Positions 7,985 to 18,700 of a stretch of 50,060 nucleotides of DNA are shown here, piece after piece. The stretch spans positions 1 to 50,060 of the forward strand of contig JBBRQC010000024.1 of assembly GCA_038227135.1 (NCBI GenBank). The letters run 5' to 3'. The position numbers were made by a program, and so were the translations under genes. The stretch comes from UBA4720 sp038227135. Lineage in GTDB: Bacteria > Gemmatimonadota > Gemmatimonadetes > Gemmatimonadales > Gemmatimonadaceae. Every line of letters begins with the position of its first letter. Within the stretch, counting starts at the first letter, position 1. Below the pieces are notes generated by a model that was not told the origin of the DNA, did no database searches, and saw only the letters and a list, made by a program, of their open reading frames with translations.

Positions 7985-10765
7985 ATGTCTCCGCAAAAGG
8001 CCCGCCCTGAGGACCTCCCACTCCACGAAGACGTCCGTTGGCTCGCCGCGGCGCTCGGTCGGGTGATTCAGCGTCTCGAAGGACAGGAATCTTTCGAGAT
8101 CGTCGAGCAGCTCCGCGTCGCGACCCGCGGGCGACGGCACGGGCAACGCGATGCGCCTTCGCTCGAAGAGCTGCTCCGCAGGATCGAAGGCCTGAGCGTA
8201 GAGCAGTGCGCGATGGCGGCGCGCGCGTTCACACTCTTTTTTCTGTTGATCAACACCGCCGAGCAGACGCATCGCGTCCGGCGACGGAATACGTACCTTG
8301 GCAAAGGCACGAGCGTTCTTCAGCCGGCATCGGTGCGCTGGTCCATGCGGAAGCTGCGCGAGATGGGCCGCACCGCGGACGACGTCGAGCGCGCGATGCT
8401 CACTCTCGATGTGCGGCCCGTGCTCACGGCGCATCCGACCGAATCGACGCGCAGCACTCTGCTTGGATTGCAGGCGCGGGTCGCCGACAAGCTCCTCGCG
8501 CGGGAGCGCGCACCAGCCGACGAAGCACGCCTGATCGAACAGGAGCTCGAAGGCGAAGTGGAGCTGCTCTGGCTCACGAGTGAAGTACGCCATGACAGGC
8601 CGACCGTGCTCGATGAAGTGAGCTCGGCGCTCTGGTATCTCGAGACGCGATTGCTGGACGCCGGCGCGCACGTGCACTCCGCGCTCGCCATAGCGTTCGA
8701 GGAAGAATTCTCGCGCTCGGCAGATGCTTTCCGGCTTGCCGTTCCTCTGCGTTGGGGAACCTGGGTCGGTGGAGACCGCGATGGAAATCCCTACGTCACG
8801 CCGGAGATAACCATCGCCACGGCGCGGCGTGCCACGCACGTGATACTGGGCAGGTATCGCGAATCGCTCGATGAGCTGGTGCAGCGTCTCTCGTTGTCAG
8901 CTGAATTCACGCCGCCCTCAGCCATTCTGATGCGCTCGATCGAAAGCGATAAGGAGCTGTTGCCGGATGTCTGGAGGAAAAACAGGAAACGGAACGCCGA
9001 CGAGCCTCTTCGCCTGAAGCTGAGCTTCATGTCGGCGCGGATCGAAGCGACGCGCAGGCTCGTGGCATCGCGCGATGCTGGACGAGTCCGCAAGGAGACG
9101 GCGGCTTATCGTGACGTCGCAGCGTTCGAGCGCGATCTCACACTGGTGCGCGACTACCTGAACGGGGCTGGGGCCGTCCAGGCTTGTCGCACGAGCCTCG
9201 ATCCGTTCATCGCCGGCGTGCGCGCCCATGGATTCCATGGTTTCATGATGGACGTCCGCGACCACGCAGAGGTGCACGCCGCGGCCGTTGCCGAGATTCT
9301 CTCCAAGGGCCAGGCGGGTGCGGTGGACGGAAACCGCCTGCGGGCGTCACTGCTTGGCAAATACCGCCGTCGACAAGAAGGGCTTGGCGCCTCCGCTGCG
9401 ACTCAGCAGGTGATCGACACCTTCCGCGCGATCCAAACGATCCAGGCCGAGGCGGGCGAGGCCGCCGCGTGTACTTATATAGTATCGATGACTCGATCAC
9501 CCGATGACCTGCTGCGCGTCCTGGTCCTGGCGCGTGAAGCCGGCCTGGTAGATCTATCCGGCAAAAAGCCGAGGTCCCGGCTCGATGTCGTGCCCCTGTT
9601 CGAGACCCTCGAGGACCTCGATCACGCCCCATTGGTGATGGGAGCGCTTCTCGACGACCCGGTGTACGCTCGACAGCTCGAGGCACGCGGACGGCGGCAG
9701 GAAGTGATGATTGGGTACTCCGATTCGGGAAAAGACGCGGGTATCATCTCCTCGTCGTGGGCGCTCTATCGTGCGCAGGAATCTCTTTCCGATCTGTTTC
9801 GCGATGCGGGTGTACAGCTGAGGCTCTTCCATGGAAGGGGAGGGAGCGTGGGGCGTGGCGGTGGCTCCCCGGTCTATCGAGCGCTCGCCGCTCTGCCACC
9901 TGGAACCACCAACGGTCGAATCAAGATTACAGAGCAGGGGGAGATCATATCGCAGCAATTCGGCTTGCTGCCGGTGGCCGAGCGAAGCGTCGAAGTCACC
10001 ACCGCCGGGACGCTCCTGCACGAGTTCACTGACTGGCAGGAGAACGTGGAGCCACACGAGGTCGCCGAGTTTCGGGAGGTAATCGACAGACTCTCCGAGC
10101 GATCGCACGCCGTGTATCGAGAGCTCGTCCACGACAACGATGCGCTTTTCCGTCTCTTTCGGGTGGCCACTCCAATCGACGAGCTCGCCAATGCACGCTT
10201 CGGGTCGCGGCCAGCATACCGTCCCGGCGCGAAGGCCGGTATAGATGGGATTCGCGCGATACCGTGGGGATTCGGCTGGACCCAGATCCGGCTCATGCTA
10301 ACGGGCTGGCTCGGAGTCGGCACTGCGCTAGGCGAGGAGATCCAGTCACGTCAGGGTTTGGCGAGGCTCCAGAAGATGGCGCACGTCTGGCCATTCGTGG
10401 ACGATCTTTTGGCGAAGGTCGAGATGGTCTGCGCGAAGACCGACATCGACATCGCGCGGATGTACGTGTCGCAGCTCGGCGGAGACCTGAAGCTCTTCGA
10501 GACCTTGGTTGCCGAATTCGAGCGCGCCGTGGATGCGTTGCTGCTCATCCGCGGTCACCGACAGCTGCTCGATGATACTCCGGTGTTGCAGGCGGCGATC
10601 GCGCTCAGGAATCCTTATGTAGATCCATTGTCGCTGCTTCAGGTCTCCCTCCTGCGACGAAAGCGGGGCTCAGCGGACCTCGACAAGAAAGCGAGAGAGA
10701 AGATCGACGATGCTTTGGCTACTACTTTGAGCGGAGTTGCGCAGGGACTGCGAAATACCGGCTGA
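7985..10765 (+). CDS. ppc: phosphoenolpyruvate carboxylase
   Basis: A 926-residue cytosolic enzyme that adds bicarbonate to PEP to make oxaloacetate, refilling the TCA cycle. Catalytic His150 lies in VLTAHPTES; further signatures are GGDRDGNPYV, FHGRGGSVGRGGG (H616, R618), SQQFGLLPVAERS, and the C-terminal GLRNTG that reaches back to the active site. Length and motif order match full-length bacterial enzymes. It is a single gene, with 75 bp separating it from the small divergent ORF upstream and a convergent Crp/Fnr gene 14 bp downstream. Confidence 0.97.
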   Translation: MSPQKARPEDLPLHEDVRWLAAALGRVIQRLEGQESFEIVEQLRVATRGRRHGQRDAPSLEELLRRIEGLSVEQCAMAARAFTLFFLLINTAEQTHRVRRRNTYLGKGTSVLQPASVRWSMRKLREMGRTADDVERAMLTLDVRPVLTAHPTESTRSTLLGLQARVADKLLARERAPADEARLIEQELEGEVELLWLTSEVRHDRPTVLDEVSSALWYLETRLLDAGAHVHSALAIAFEEEFSRSADAFRLAVPLRWGTWVGGDRDGNPYVTPEITIATARRATHVILGRYRESLDELVQRLSLSAEFTPPSAILMRSIESDKELLPDVWRKNRKRNADEPLRLKLSFMSARIEATRRLVASRDAGRVRKETAAYRDVAAFERDLTLVRDYLNGAGAVQACRTSLDPFIAGVRAHGFHGFMMDVRDHAEVHAAAVAEILSKGQAGAVDGNRLRASLLGKYRRRQEGLGASAATQQVIDTFRAIQTIQAEAGEAAACTYIVSMTRSPDDLLRVLVLAREAGLVDLSGKKPRSRLDVVPLFETLEDLDHAPLVMGALLDDPVYARQLEARGRRQEVMIGYSDSGKDAGIISSSWALYRAQESLSDLFRDAGVQLRLFHGRGGSVGRGGGSPVYRALAALPPGTTNGRIKITEQGEIISQQFGLLPVAERSVEVTTAGTLLHEFTDWQENVEPHEVAEFREVIDRLSERSHAVYRELVHDNDALFRLFRVATPIDELANARFGSRPAYRPGAKAGIDGIRAIPWGFGWTQIRLMLTGWLGVGTALGEEIQSRQGLARLQKMAHVWPFVDDLLAKVEMVCAKTDIDIARMYVSQLGGDLKLFETLVAEFERAVDALLLIRGHRQLLDDTPVLQAAIALRNPYVDPLSLLQVSLLRRKRGSADLDKKAREKIDDALATTLSGVAQGLRNTG

Positions 10766-10779
10766 CGGCAAACGCCCGA

Positions 10780-11526
10780 TCAGTCGAGTAGCTCGCGCCC
10801 CTTGTCGGTGATCGTCTGGTAGCACTCGCAGGAAACTTTCTTCAATCCTTCCGTATCGGAAATCGAGACTCTGCCATAACGGTGCTCAATCAGTCCCTGT
10901 CTCTCCAGAGTCCCGATCGCCACGGTGACACCGGGTCTTCGCACAGCGAGCATCTGGGAGAGAAACTCCTGAGTCAGGCTGAAATCTTTCCGTCCGACAG
11001 CGTCCGCGGTGAGGAGAAGCCAGCGCGCGCACCTTTGCTCGATCAGGTGCATGCTGTTGCAGGCGGCGGACTGGGCGACGACCTCATTCGAAAACTGGGC
11101 GTAGCGGTGGAGCTGAAGGCGGAGCTCCGGCGCAATTTTCAGAAGCGAAACGAAGTCGTCAGCAGACATCTGGTAGAAATCCCCTTCGACCTGTGTAATA
11201 CCCTTGCAGCGGGCCACGGGAATTCCATGAAAGAGCGGGAGTCCCATGAATCCTTCTCGTCCAACGGTCATCGCCTCGAGCGTGGTGCCGTCCCTGAGCA
11301 CCGTCACGAGCGAGCCCATTCCAGTCAGCGGAAAAAGGACTCGCTCAAAGGGCTCGTTGACCTCGAAGAGGGTCTCGCGCAACGGCGATGTGATCCGCTC
11401 AGCTCGCTCCTCGAAGGCGGCGAGCTCGTTGGGGGGCAATTTTGCGATGATGTTGTTCTGGACCGCGGTGGGAGCGCTAACGCCGTTTCCACCAGCGCGC
11501 CCTGACGGACCCGACTTGGTTTTCAT
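10780..11526 (-). CDS. Crp/Fnr-family transcriptional regulator
   Basis: A 248-residue protein with an N-terminal cyclic-nucleotide-type beta-barrel (about 25-145, including GMGSLVTVLRDGTTLEAMTVGREGFMG split over several strands) followed by a long helix and a C-terminal winged helix (SLTQEFLSQMLAVRRPGVTVAIGTL). There is no Fnr-type N-terminal Cys cluster, so an iron-sulphur oxygen sensor is unlikely. The ligand is not evident. ATG at 11526 has AAGG nine bases upstream. It is divergent from the small gene at 11624 and convergent with ppc. Target genes cannot be named from sequence alone. Confidence 0.88.
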   Translation of the reverse strand: MKTKSGPSGRAGGNGVSAPTAVQNNIIAKLPPNELAAFEERAERITSPLRETLFEVNEPFERVLFPLTGMGSLVTVLRDGTTLEAMTVGREGFMGLPLFHGIPVARCKGITQVEGDFYQMSADDFVSLLKIAPELRLQLHRYAQFSNEVVAQSAACNSMHLIEQRCARWLLLTADAVGRKDFSLTQEFLSQMLAVRRPGVTVAIGTLERQGLIEHRYGRVSISDTEGLKKVSCECYQTITDKGRELLD

Positions 11527-11623
11527 GCGACTCTACCTTGGCTGGGATGCCAGAAGGTCGCAGACTAGAGAGTTGCCCGTAGCGATCTGGTGTGTAATGC
11601 ACGCTACCCAATACTGATACCTG

Positions 11624-11911
11624 ATGCAAGGAGATTATCTCTTTGTATTTCGCGTTGCAGAGAGCAATCGGCCTGCATCGTGCGGAGACGAACGATTCCT
11701 CCGCCTCGCATCTTCATTGGAACCTCAAAAAAAAGTCTACGCCTATTACCCGCTTTCCGAGCTGCACGCCCTCCGCGAAAAGGCAGTGCGCGAGGAGATA
11801 GCCACGCGTCTCCGTTATGTGTGCGGGAATTTCTCCCCTGACGACTTCGACCAGCTCGTGCAGAAAATGGCCGAACTGCAGTTGAAGGACGAGCGTCGAC
11901 TCGTTTGGTGA
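11624..11911 (+). CDS. conserved-looking small protein of unknown function
   Basis: A 95-residue, mostly charged, soluble protein with no signal peptide or membrane helix and two Cys residues. The second half (SELHALREKAVREEIATRLR, then NFSPDDFDQLVQKMAELQ) looks helical. ATG at 11624 is the first start in frame; an AAGGAG stretch at 11628-11633 lies just inside it but has no in-frame start at a fitting distance. It is divergent from the Crp/Fnr regulator, with 97 bp between, and could be its target. It ends 12 bp from the convergent kinase gene. No family is recognised. Confidence 0.6.
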   Translation: MQGDYLFVFRVAESNRPASCGDERFLRLASSLEPQKKVYAYYPLSELHALREKAVREEIATRLRYVCGNFSPDDFDQLVQKMAELQLKDERRLVW

Positions 11912-11923
11912 TCGCCGGGTGAT

Positions 11924-14098
11924 TCAGGCCGGGTTCATGGCCTGCACGATTGCATGAAACCAAGGTGTGCGCCTGATCGACTCGAGATCCGGATCATGCG
12001 CCATCGACTCCCTGTGGCCGAACCCGCTTCGAACCGCGCGCTCCAGGTGGGCGAGGGCGTCCTCGCGCTTGTCCATCAGCGCATACATGCAGGCGACGTT
12101 GTAGAGGATGAGTGGATCGTCGGGTTCGATCGACAGTGACATTGTCGCGAACTCCAGCGCGCGCGGAATATTACCCAGCTTCATCAGCGTGGTCGCGCCG
12201 AGGTTGTACGCCCGCGCGTGATCCGGATCTATGTCGAGTCGTTGCTCGATGAGCCGCACCGCCCTGCGCCTTGCCGCGTTTGCTTCGGCTCTCATGCCCA
12301 TGCCTGCGTACGCGCCCCCGAGAAAAGCGGGCGCCTGGAAATTGTCGGGCTCCAGCAGCGCGGCACGTTCGAGCATCCTGACCGCTTCTGCATGCCGTCC
12401 CTGGTACATGAGCGCTCGCCCGTAGAAATAGTAGGCATCGAACAGCTTCGGGTCGAGTCGTATAGCTTCCTCGAACTCCTTTTCGGCGTCCCCGAGCTTT
12501 TGGGCGATCCTCAGCGCGAACGCTCTGGCGAGGTGTGCCTCAGCGAGATCCGGTGCGAGCTCCAGCGCTTTGCGGCTCGCAACATCCGCCTGCAGCGAGT
12601 TGACTTCCCTCGAATCGAAGTAGATGTAAAGAAGCGATGACACAATCGCGACACCGGCGTAGGCGAGCGCATACTGCGGGTCAGCTTCGAACGCCTTCTC
12701 GTACATTTGCACCGCGTACTCCAGGCTCTTCCGCCGGTGCTCGTGAAAGAATTTGCGCCCGCGGAGGTAGTAGTGGTACGCGTCGATGTCCACCGTCTGC
12801 ACCTTTCCCATGGCGAGCTTTTCGCCTTCGCTCAGAATTACCCTGAGCGATTTGACGATGGCCTGGGATATGTCGTCCTGGATCGCGAAAATGTCCTCCA
12901 TCTCGCGGTCGTACTGCTCGGCCCAGAGGTGATAGCCGTCGGCGGCGTTGATGAGCTGCGCTGTGATGCGGAGCTTGTTGCCCACCTTCCTCACGCTTCC
13001 TTCCAGAACGGCGGATACCTTGAGCTTTCGTCCGATTTCGCTGATGTCCTCGTCCTTTCCCTTGAAACTGAACGACGATGTCCGCGAGGCGACTCTCAGC
13101 GATTGGATCCTGGTGAGCGCATTTATGATCTCCTCCGCGATGCCGTCCGCGAAATATTCGTTGTCCGGGTCGGCGCTCATGTTGGCGAACGGGAGCACGG
13201 CCACGGACTTGGCCGCCGACACGGTTGGCCGGGGCGTCGAGTGTATCGTCATCGGCGCGGCGAGCGCGCCGGGGCTGATCGCCTGGGCAAATAAGGCCAT
13301 GCTCGTGTAGCGCTTGAGCGGATCGGGCGACATCGCCTGCGTAAGGGCTACCTCGACCGATTCGGGAACACCTTCCCGGAGCAGCCCGATGCGTGGCGGA
13401 GAGTCCTTGAACCGTTCTGCGAACGCTTCGACATCGGTCATGCCGCTGTGTGGACGTTCGCCCGCCAGCATCTCGTAGAGAACGACAGCAAGGCTGTACT
13501 GGTCGGCACGGCCGTCCACTTCCCGCGCACCGGCTGCCTGCTCAGGTGCTACATAAGCGGGCGTGCCGAACAGCGGGCCGCTCCTCGTGATGCTGTGCTC
13601 TCCCGTATCGATCGCGGTCTTGGCGATGCCGAAGTCCATCACCATCGCCTCACCTTCGTACATCATCACATTTTCGGGTTTGACGTCCCGGTGCACCACG
13701 CCCTGGCGGTGCGCATAGTCAAGGGCGGAGGCGATCGACAGCGTGTGTCGAATGGCTTCGTCAATCGGAAGCTGGGTCTCGCGCTCCAGTCGCTCGCGCA
13801 ACGACTCGCCTTCGACGTAAGGCATCACGTAATAGAGGAATCCTTCGATCTCACCGGAGTCGAAGAGAGGAAGAATGTGCGGATGATTGAGTCGCGCGAC
13901 GACTTTGATCTCGCGCAGGAAACGCTCGGGCCCGACGGACTCCGCCAATCCGGGGTTGAGCACCTTGAGCGCGACGACGCGATCGTGCTTCGCATCCTGG
14001 GCCAGACAAACCGTTGCCATCCCACCGCGACCGAGCTCGCGGTCGATCGCGTACGTCGGAGCTAGTAGCTCCCGGATGCGATTGATAGGGAGAGGCAA
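11924..14098 (-). CDS. serine/threonine protein kinase with TolB-like and TPR domains
   Basis: A 724-residue, apparently soluble kinase. The kinase domain (about 12-270) is complete: glycine loop GRGGMA (23-28), K45, E63, HRD with D138, and DFG with D155. Next comes a TolB/FlgO-like domain (about 300-430, starting SVAVLPFANMSADPDNEY), then at least five TPR units to the C-terminus, suited to binding protein partners. No membrane helix joins the parts, unlike many PASTA-type kinases. The start is TTG at 14098 with GAGGG eight bases upstream. This architecture is frequent in Gemmatimonadota and Acidobacteria. The substrate is unknown; the PQQ-type dehydrogenase gene lies 110 bp upstream on the same strand. 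Confidence 0.92.
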   Translation of the reverse strand: MPLPINRIRELLAPTYAIDRELGRGGMATVCLAQDAKHDRVVALKVLNPGLAESVGPERFLREIKVVARLNHPHILPLFDSGEIEGFLYYVMPYVEGESLRERLERETQLPIDEAIRHTLSIASALDYAHRQGVVHRDVKPENVMMYEGEAMVMDFGIAKTAIDTGEHSITRSGPLFGTPAYVAPEQAAGAREVDGRADQYSLAVVLYEMLAGERPHSGMTDVEAFAERFKDSPPRIGLLREGVPESVEVALTQAMSPDPLKRYTSMALFAQAISPGALAAPMTIHSTPRPTVSAAKSVAVLPFANMSADPDNEYFADGIAEEIINALTRIQSLRVASRTSSFSFKGKDEDISEIGRKLKVSAVLEGSVRKVGNKLRITAQLINAADGYHLWAEQYDREMEDIFAIQDDISQAIVKSLRVILSEGEKLAMGKVQTVDIDAYHYYLRGRKFFHEHRRKSLEYAVQMYEKAFEADPQYALAYAGVAIVSSLLYIYFDSREVNSLQADVASRKALELAPDLAEAHLARAFALRIAQKLGDAEKEFEEAIRLDPKLFDAYYFYGRALMYQGRHAEAVRMLERAALLEPDNFQAPAFLGGAYAGMGMRAEANAARRRAVRLIEQRLDIDPDHARAYNLGATTLMKLGNIPRALEFATMSLSIEPDDPLILYNVACMYALMDKREDALAHLERAVRSGFGHRESMAHDPDLESIRRTPWFHAIVQAMNPA

Positions 14099-14208
14099 GC
14101 GATGACCCTCGACCAGAGACGCTGGGTCGGTCCTGACCCCCCAACATGAGACTGCCGCCGAGCGGGGTCAAGCTCACCCATCGGAGTGCGCGCCTTTGTC
14201 AACGCTGC

Positions 14209-15528
14209 TCAGAGTGCGCGAGTAACCCGCCAGATGATGTTGCCGACGTCGTCGGCGACGAGCAGCGCGCCGGACCTGTCGATCGCGACTCCAACCGGGC
14301 GTCCCATCGCTTCTCCGTTTTCTCTGACGAACCCCGTCAACACGTCGATCGGCTGGCCGGATGGCACGCCGTGCGCGAACGGGACGAAGATCACCTTGTA
14401 TCCACTGCGCGGTTTTCGGTTCCATGAGCCGTGTTGTCCAACGAACATGCCACTGTTGAATGGAGCGGGGAGCGTTGTCGCACCAGACCAGGCAAGTCCG
14501 AGCGATGCGGTGTGCGGCCCAATCGCGTAGTCCGGAACGATGGCGCGCTCGACCAGATCTGGTCGTTGCGGGTGCACCCGCGAGTCGATGTGCTCACCGT
14601 AGTAGCTGAATGGCCAGCCATAGAATCCGCCGTCTCGCACCGACGTGATGTAATCGGGGACGAGATCACTGCCGAGCTCGTCCCGCTCGTTGACGGCGAC
14701 CCACAGCTTATGCGTCTCCGGCTCCCAGGCGAGCCCGACAGGGTTCCGTAGACCCGAGGCGAAGATGCGATGATTTCCGCGGGCAGGATCTACCTCCCAG
14801 ATCGCGGCGCGACCCTCCTCCTTGCCGATGCCGTTCTCTCCCGCGTTGCTGTTCGATCCGACCGACGCGTAAAGCTTCGATCCGTCCGGACTCGCGATGA
14901 TGTTCTTCGTCCAGTGATGATTGATGCGACCCGCGGGCAGGGCGACGAGCTTGCGTCCGGGCGCTGAGATGTGCGTTTCGCCACGCGAGTAGGGGAAGCG
15001 CACGATTCCGTCTGTGTTCGCTACGTACAGCGCGTCGCCGACCAGCGCCATTCCAAACGGTGAATGGAGTCCCGACAACAACACCGTTCTCGTCTCGGCG
15101 ATGCCGTCTCCGTCGCGGTCGCGAAGGAGGATGATACGATTCTCGCTTGGTACCGCCCCTCCGGCTTTCGCCTGGAAGTACCGGAAGAAGAACCCCTTGA
15201 TTCCCGGGCCATCGGCGGGGCGTTTCGGTGCGTTCGTTTCCGCTACGAGCACGTCGCCATTCGGAAGGACATAAATCCACCGCGGGTGGTCCAGGCCGCG
15301 CGCGAAGGCGTTGACGCTGAGGCCGTCCGCGGCCACAGGCTTCGCGTCGCCTGTCCAGCGTTTCGCTTTGACGACGTTTACAACGGGGATGAGTGCTTCC
15401 TCTGGCGGGGGCAGCACCGGACGGGAGCCAGTCCCCGCCGCGACAGGCAATCGAGCCGCACCGCCGCACGCCGCAGCCGCAAGGAGCGCGATGGTGCACA
15501 GGCTCGCGCGCGTTAAATCGTTCCGCAT
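14209..15528 (-). CDS. PQQ-dependent sugar dehydrogenase family lipoprotein (sorbosone dehydrogenase-like)
   Basis: A 439-residue protein beginning with a lipoprotein-type signal (hydrophobic run ending in AAAACGG, Cys about residue 23) and continuing as a six-bladed beta-propeller typical of soluble PQQ glucose and L-sorbosone dehydrogenases. Family phrases include LDHPRWIYVLPNGDVLVAETN split by a blade, NHHWTKN, and GLRNPVGLAWEP. Start ATG 15528 is chosen because it yields the signal and has AAGG five bases upstream; the frame is open to 15726 but would overlap the helicase gene. The substrate is unproven, and many relatives have no known activity. Confidence 0.82.
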   Translation of the reverse strand: MRNDLTRASLCTIALLAAAACGGAARLPVAAGTGSRPVLPPPEEALIPVVNVVKAKRWTGDAKPVAADGLSVNAFARGLDHPRWIYVLPNGDVLVAETNAPKRPADGPGIKGFFFRYFQAKAGGAVPSENRIILLRDRDGDGIAETRTVLLSGLHSPFGMALVGDALYVANTDGIVRFPYSRGETHISAPGRKLVALPAGRINHHWTKNIIASPDGSKLYASVGSNSNAGENGIGKEEGRAAIWEVDPARGNHRIFASGLRNPVGLAWEPETHKLWVAVNERDELGSDLVPDYITSVRDGGFYGWPFSYYGEHIDSRVHPQRPDLVERAIVPDYAIGPHTASLGLAWSGATTLPAPFNSGMFVGQHGSWNRKPRSGYKVIFVPFAHGVPSGQPIDVLTGFVRENGEAMGRPVGVAIDRSGALLVADDVGNIIWRVTRAL

Positions 15529-15704
15529 CAACGCCTTGCTGGCGCAAGAATCAGGCGCGTGGCTACGATCGGATGCGGTTCGCATCATCGCGCCCCGCAA
15601 ACGACATCCAACGCGCGGTGAGTGGTCACTGGCGGCCGATACAAGCGAAATTCGCACTGACGGAAAGACATTTGGTGGCACCCAGGGGAGCACTGCGCTA
15701 GAGT

Positions 15705-18700
15705 ATGTCGGTCGCCAACGCCACAACTATGGATGCAGCGCTTACAACGTCTTTTGCCGGGATCTCGGCGCCGACAGGCGCCGCGCCGGGTCCGCGCGTG
15801 CCGTCGGGTTCGCAGCTCGCAGCGATCGAGGCCGAGCCGCAGCCCCTTCTCGTCCGCGCGGGGCCGGGGGCGGGTAAGACTTACTGCCTGATCGAGCGCA
15901 TCAGGTTTCTCATCGACAGGCGAGAGTTCGATCCCGCCCGCATCTGCGTCTTCACCTTCACCAACAAGGCCGCCGGCGAGATCGCAGCGCGTCTGGATAG
16001 CGAGCTGGGATCCCGGGTGGAAAGCGTGAGGCGCGGAACGATCCACTCGTTCTGCTCCGATCTCCTGCGGGAGTACGGTGACCAGGTGGGATTGCAGGAA
16101 GGCTTCGGCATCGCCGACGAGCTTTACCAGGTGGCGCTCCTGCGGCGTCTCAAGGTTCCGCGAAAGCACCACAAGAGCGTTCTCGACGCTTTCGCGCGCT
16201 ATCGTTTTCGCGGCGAGCCGCTGGGTCACCGGTACGAGAAGTATTACGACGATTATCGTCGCGCGACGACGGAGCGCAACATCGTCGATTTCGACGGACT
16301 GCTTCTCAAGACCGCCGAGCTGTTCAGGATCCCAGCGGTGGCTGCGGCAGTGAGAAAGCGGTGGGACGCGATCCTCGTGGACGAATTCCAGGACTTGAAT
16401 CCGGTTCAATACGGAATCGTCCGCGATCTTGCCCTCATCCATCGCCACGTGTTCGCGGTCGGAGACGATGAGCAGTCCGTCTATTCGTGGACCGGTGCAG
16501 ACCCCAGGGTGTTCGCGCGTTTCGCGAACGACTTCGAGATCCTCGGAGACGACCGCCTCCATCATCTCCAGGAGAACCGGCGTTGCCCACCGGCGGTACT
16601 CGGCTATGCGCGACGTCTGATCTCGCTGAACGAACAGCTTTTCAAGGATCGTACTCCGCAGGAGACGAACGTCCAATCGTCTTTTCCCGTCGTAGCCCTC
16701 GGCTTCGACGATGATGAGAACGAGGCCGCCTGGATCGTCAATGATCTCAACGCCGACCACTGCCAGAACGCTGGGAAAGTTCGGTGGGGCGACGTGGGTC
16801 TGTTGTATCGGACGCACAAAATCGGCAGCGCGCTCGAGTCTGCGTTTCTGAATGCGGGAATTCCGTGCCGCCTCGCTCAGGGACGCGCGCTCGCGGACGA
16901 CAAGGTCGTCGCCTATGTGCTCGCGGCTTTGAGGGTGATCGCGAGCCCCGGAGACGAGATTCATCAGGAGAATTTCTACCAGACCGTGCTCCCGGAAGCG
17001 TTGCTAAACGATGCGCGGGCGCGCTCGGAAGAAACCGGCACCAGCCTGATCCAGCAGCTCGAGCAGATGGCGAGAACGCTGCCGCGCGTCCACGGCGACG
17101 GCAAGAAGATCTGGCGCGGCATCTACTCCCTCAAGAACCTCGGCGCTCTCGCCAAGAACCATACTGCGATCTCTTCGCTCGTCGAAGAGATCCTCTCGGA
17201 GAGAGTCGGTACGTACCGGACGATTCTCGAGGAAGACCACGAGGATCTTAGTGACCCGGCAGCGCATGACGAAGTGGTGAGGCTGGCGGAGAGACTCAAG
17301 CCCTGCATAGAAGAAGGCCGTCCTGTCTGGGTTCCGCGTGTCGGTGGCTGCGAAATCGCTGCCAAGAAAATCCTCGGCGAGATGGGTGTCCGGTCCGTGC
17401 ATCTGGGGGGAGCGCCCTCCGCGGACTCGGTGCGCGTTCGACCTGAGGATCTGCCGTCGCTTGGACTCGCGCTCGGACTCTTCAAGACGGCGCAGCTGGT
17501 TCGCACGCGAAGCTTTGTCAACACGTTCCGCGATTTCACCGTCGTCGATCTCGAGACTACCGACAAGGATGTGGAACGCGCCGAGATCGTCGAGATCGCC
17601 GCCGTCCGCGTTCGTGACGGGCGCGTGGCTGAGGAATTTCACTCCAGGGTGAAACCAAGGGTCCCGATAACAGCGGGCGCGCGGGGCACGCATGGAATCT
17701 CCGAGGCCGATGTCGCGAACTCCCCGTACTTCGAAGCCATCTGGCCGGGCTTCCGTGACTTCTGTGGAGCCGATGTGCTGGTTGCGCACAACGGCTACCA
17801 GTTTGACTTCCCGATTCTGCGGAGAATGGCGGCTACGCTTCCACGCGGTGCCGACTTCTCCACCTATGACACACTTCCTCTCGCGCGGACCCTTCACTCA
17901 ACGAGCCGAAAGCTGGAGCATCTGGCGCGTCGCTATGGAATCTCCGCTGGCCACTCACACAGCGCGCTCGACGATTGCCGCACCCTCGCGCGCCTCTTTC
18001 CGGCGCTCGGCGAAACCAAAGTCGAGTACGCCCGGAAGACCGCGCTGGTCAACCTCCTCGATCAGCTCGCCGTGGGTCTTGCTCTCAGTGACCGGGAGAC
18101 CCTGTGTGACGAGGCGCGCAAATTCTTCGAGTTCGTGCCTGTCTACGCCCTTGGCCGACACAGCGATTGCCTCGACGCTTATCGCGTCGAGCGCGATTCA
18201 CGCGGCGATGCATCGCTTCCGACGGTCGACGACCTGATCGCGCGTCTCGGCGGTCACAACATGATGGAGAGACTCCGCGCGGAGAGGACGGCCGAGAAAC
18301 GATATCCGGAGACGATGGCAAGGCTGCGGCGGCTCATCGAGGCGTGCGGGAAAGGAGATCTTCCAACCCAGATCTGCGCCTTTCTGGAGCGCGCTGTACT
18401 TTCCAGGCACGATGGGGTCGAGACCGCACGCGATCGGGTCAACCTGCTCACGCTGCATTCGACGAAGGGCCTCGAGTTCTCGCGCGTCTACATCGTCGGT
18501 GTGGAGGACGAGCAGTTCATTCCGATGCCGCCGAGCGGGGAGATCGGAAGGGTGGAGCTGGAAGAGGCGCGGCGTCTGCTTTACGTCGGAATGACGCGGA
18601 CCAAGGCGCGGCTTGTGATGACGCGCGTTGAGACGAGGAACGACAAGACGACGGGCGGCCATCGCTTTCTCGACGAGATGGGCCTTCCGCCCCAACCGGC

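Noticed and set aside
7910..8839. Upstream extension of the small minus-strand frame through ppc
   Set aside because: It is antisense to well-conserved PEP carboxylase sequence and has an Arg-rich shadow composition; only the 3' 150 bases are kept as a weak candidate.
15585..16964. 459-residue open frame on the minus strand
   Set aside because: It lies antisense to the helicase N-terminus, whose motifs are intact, and has no domain-like pattern or SD.
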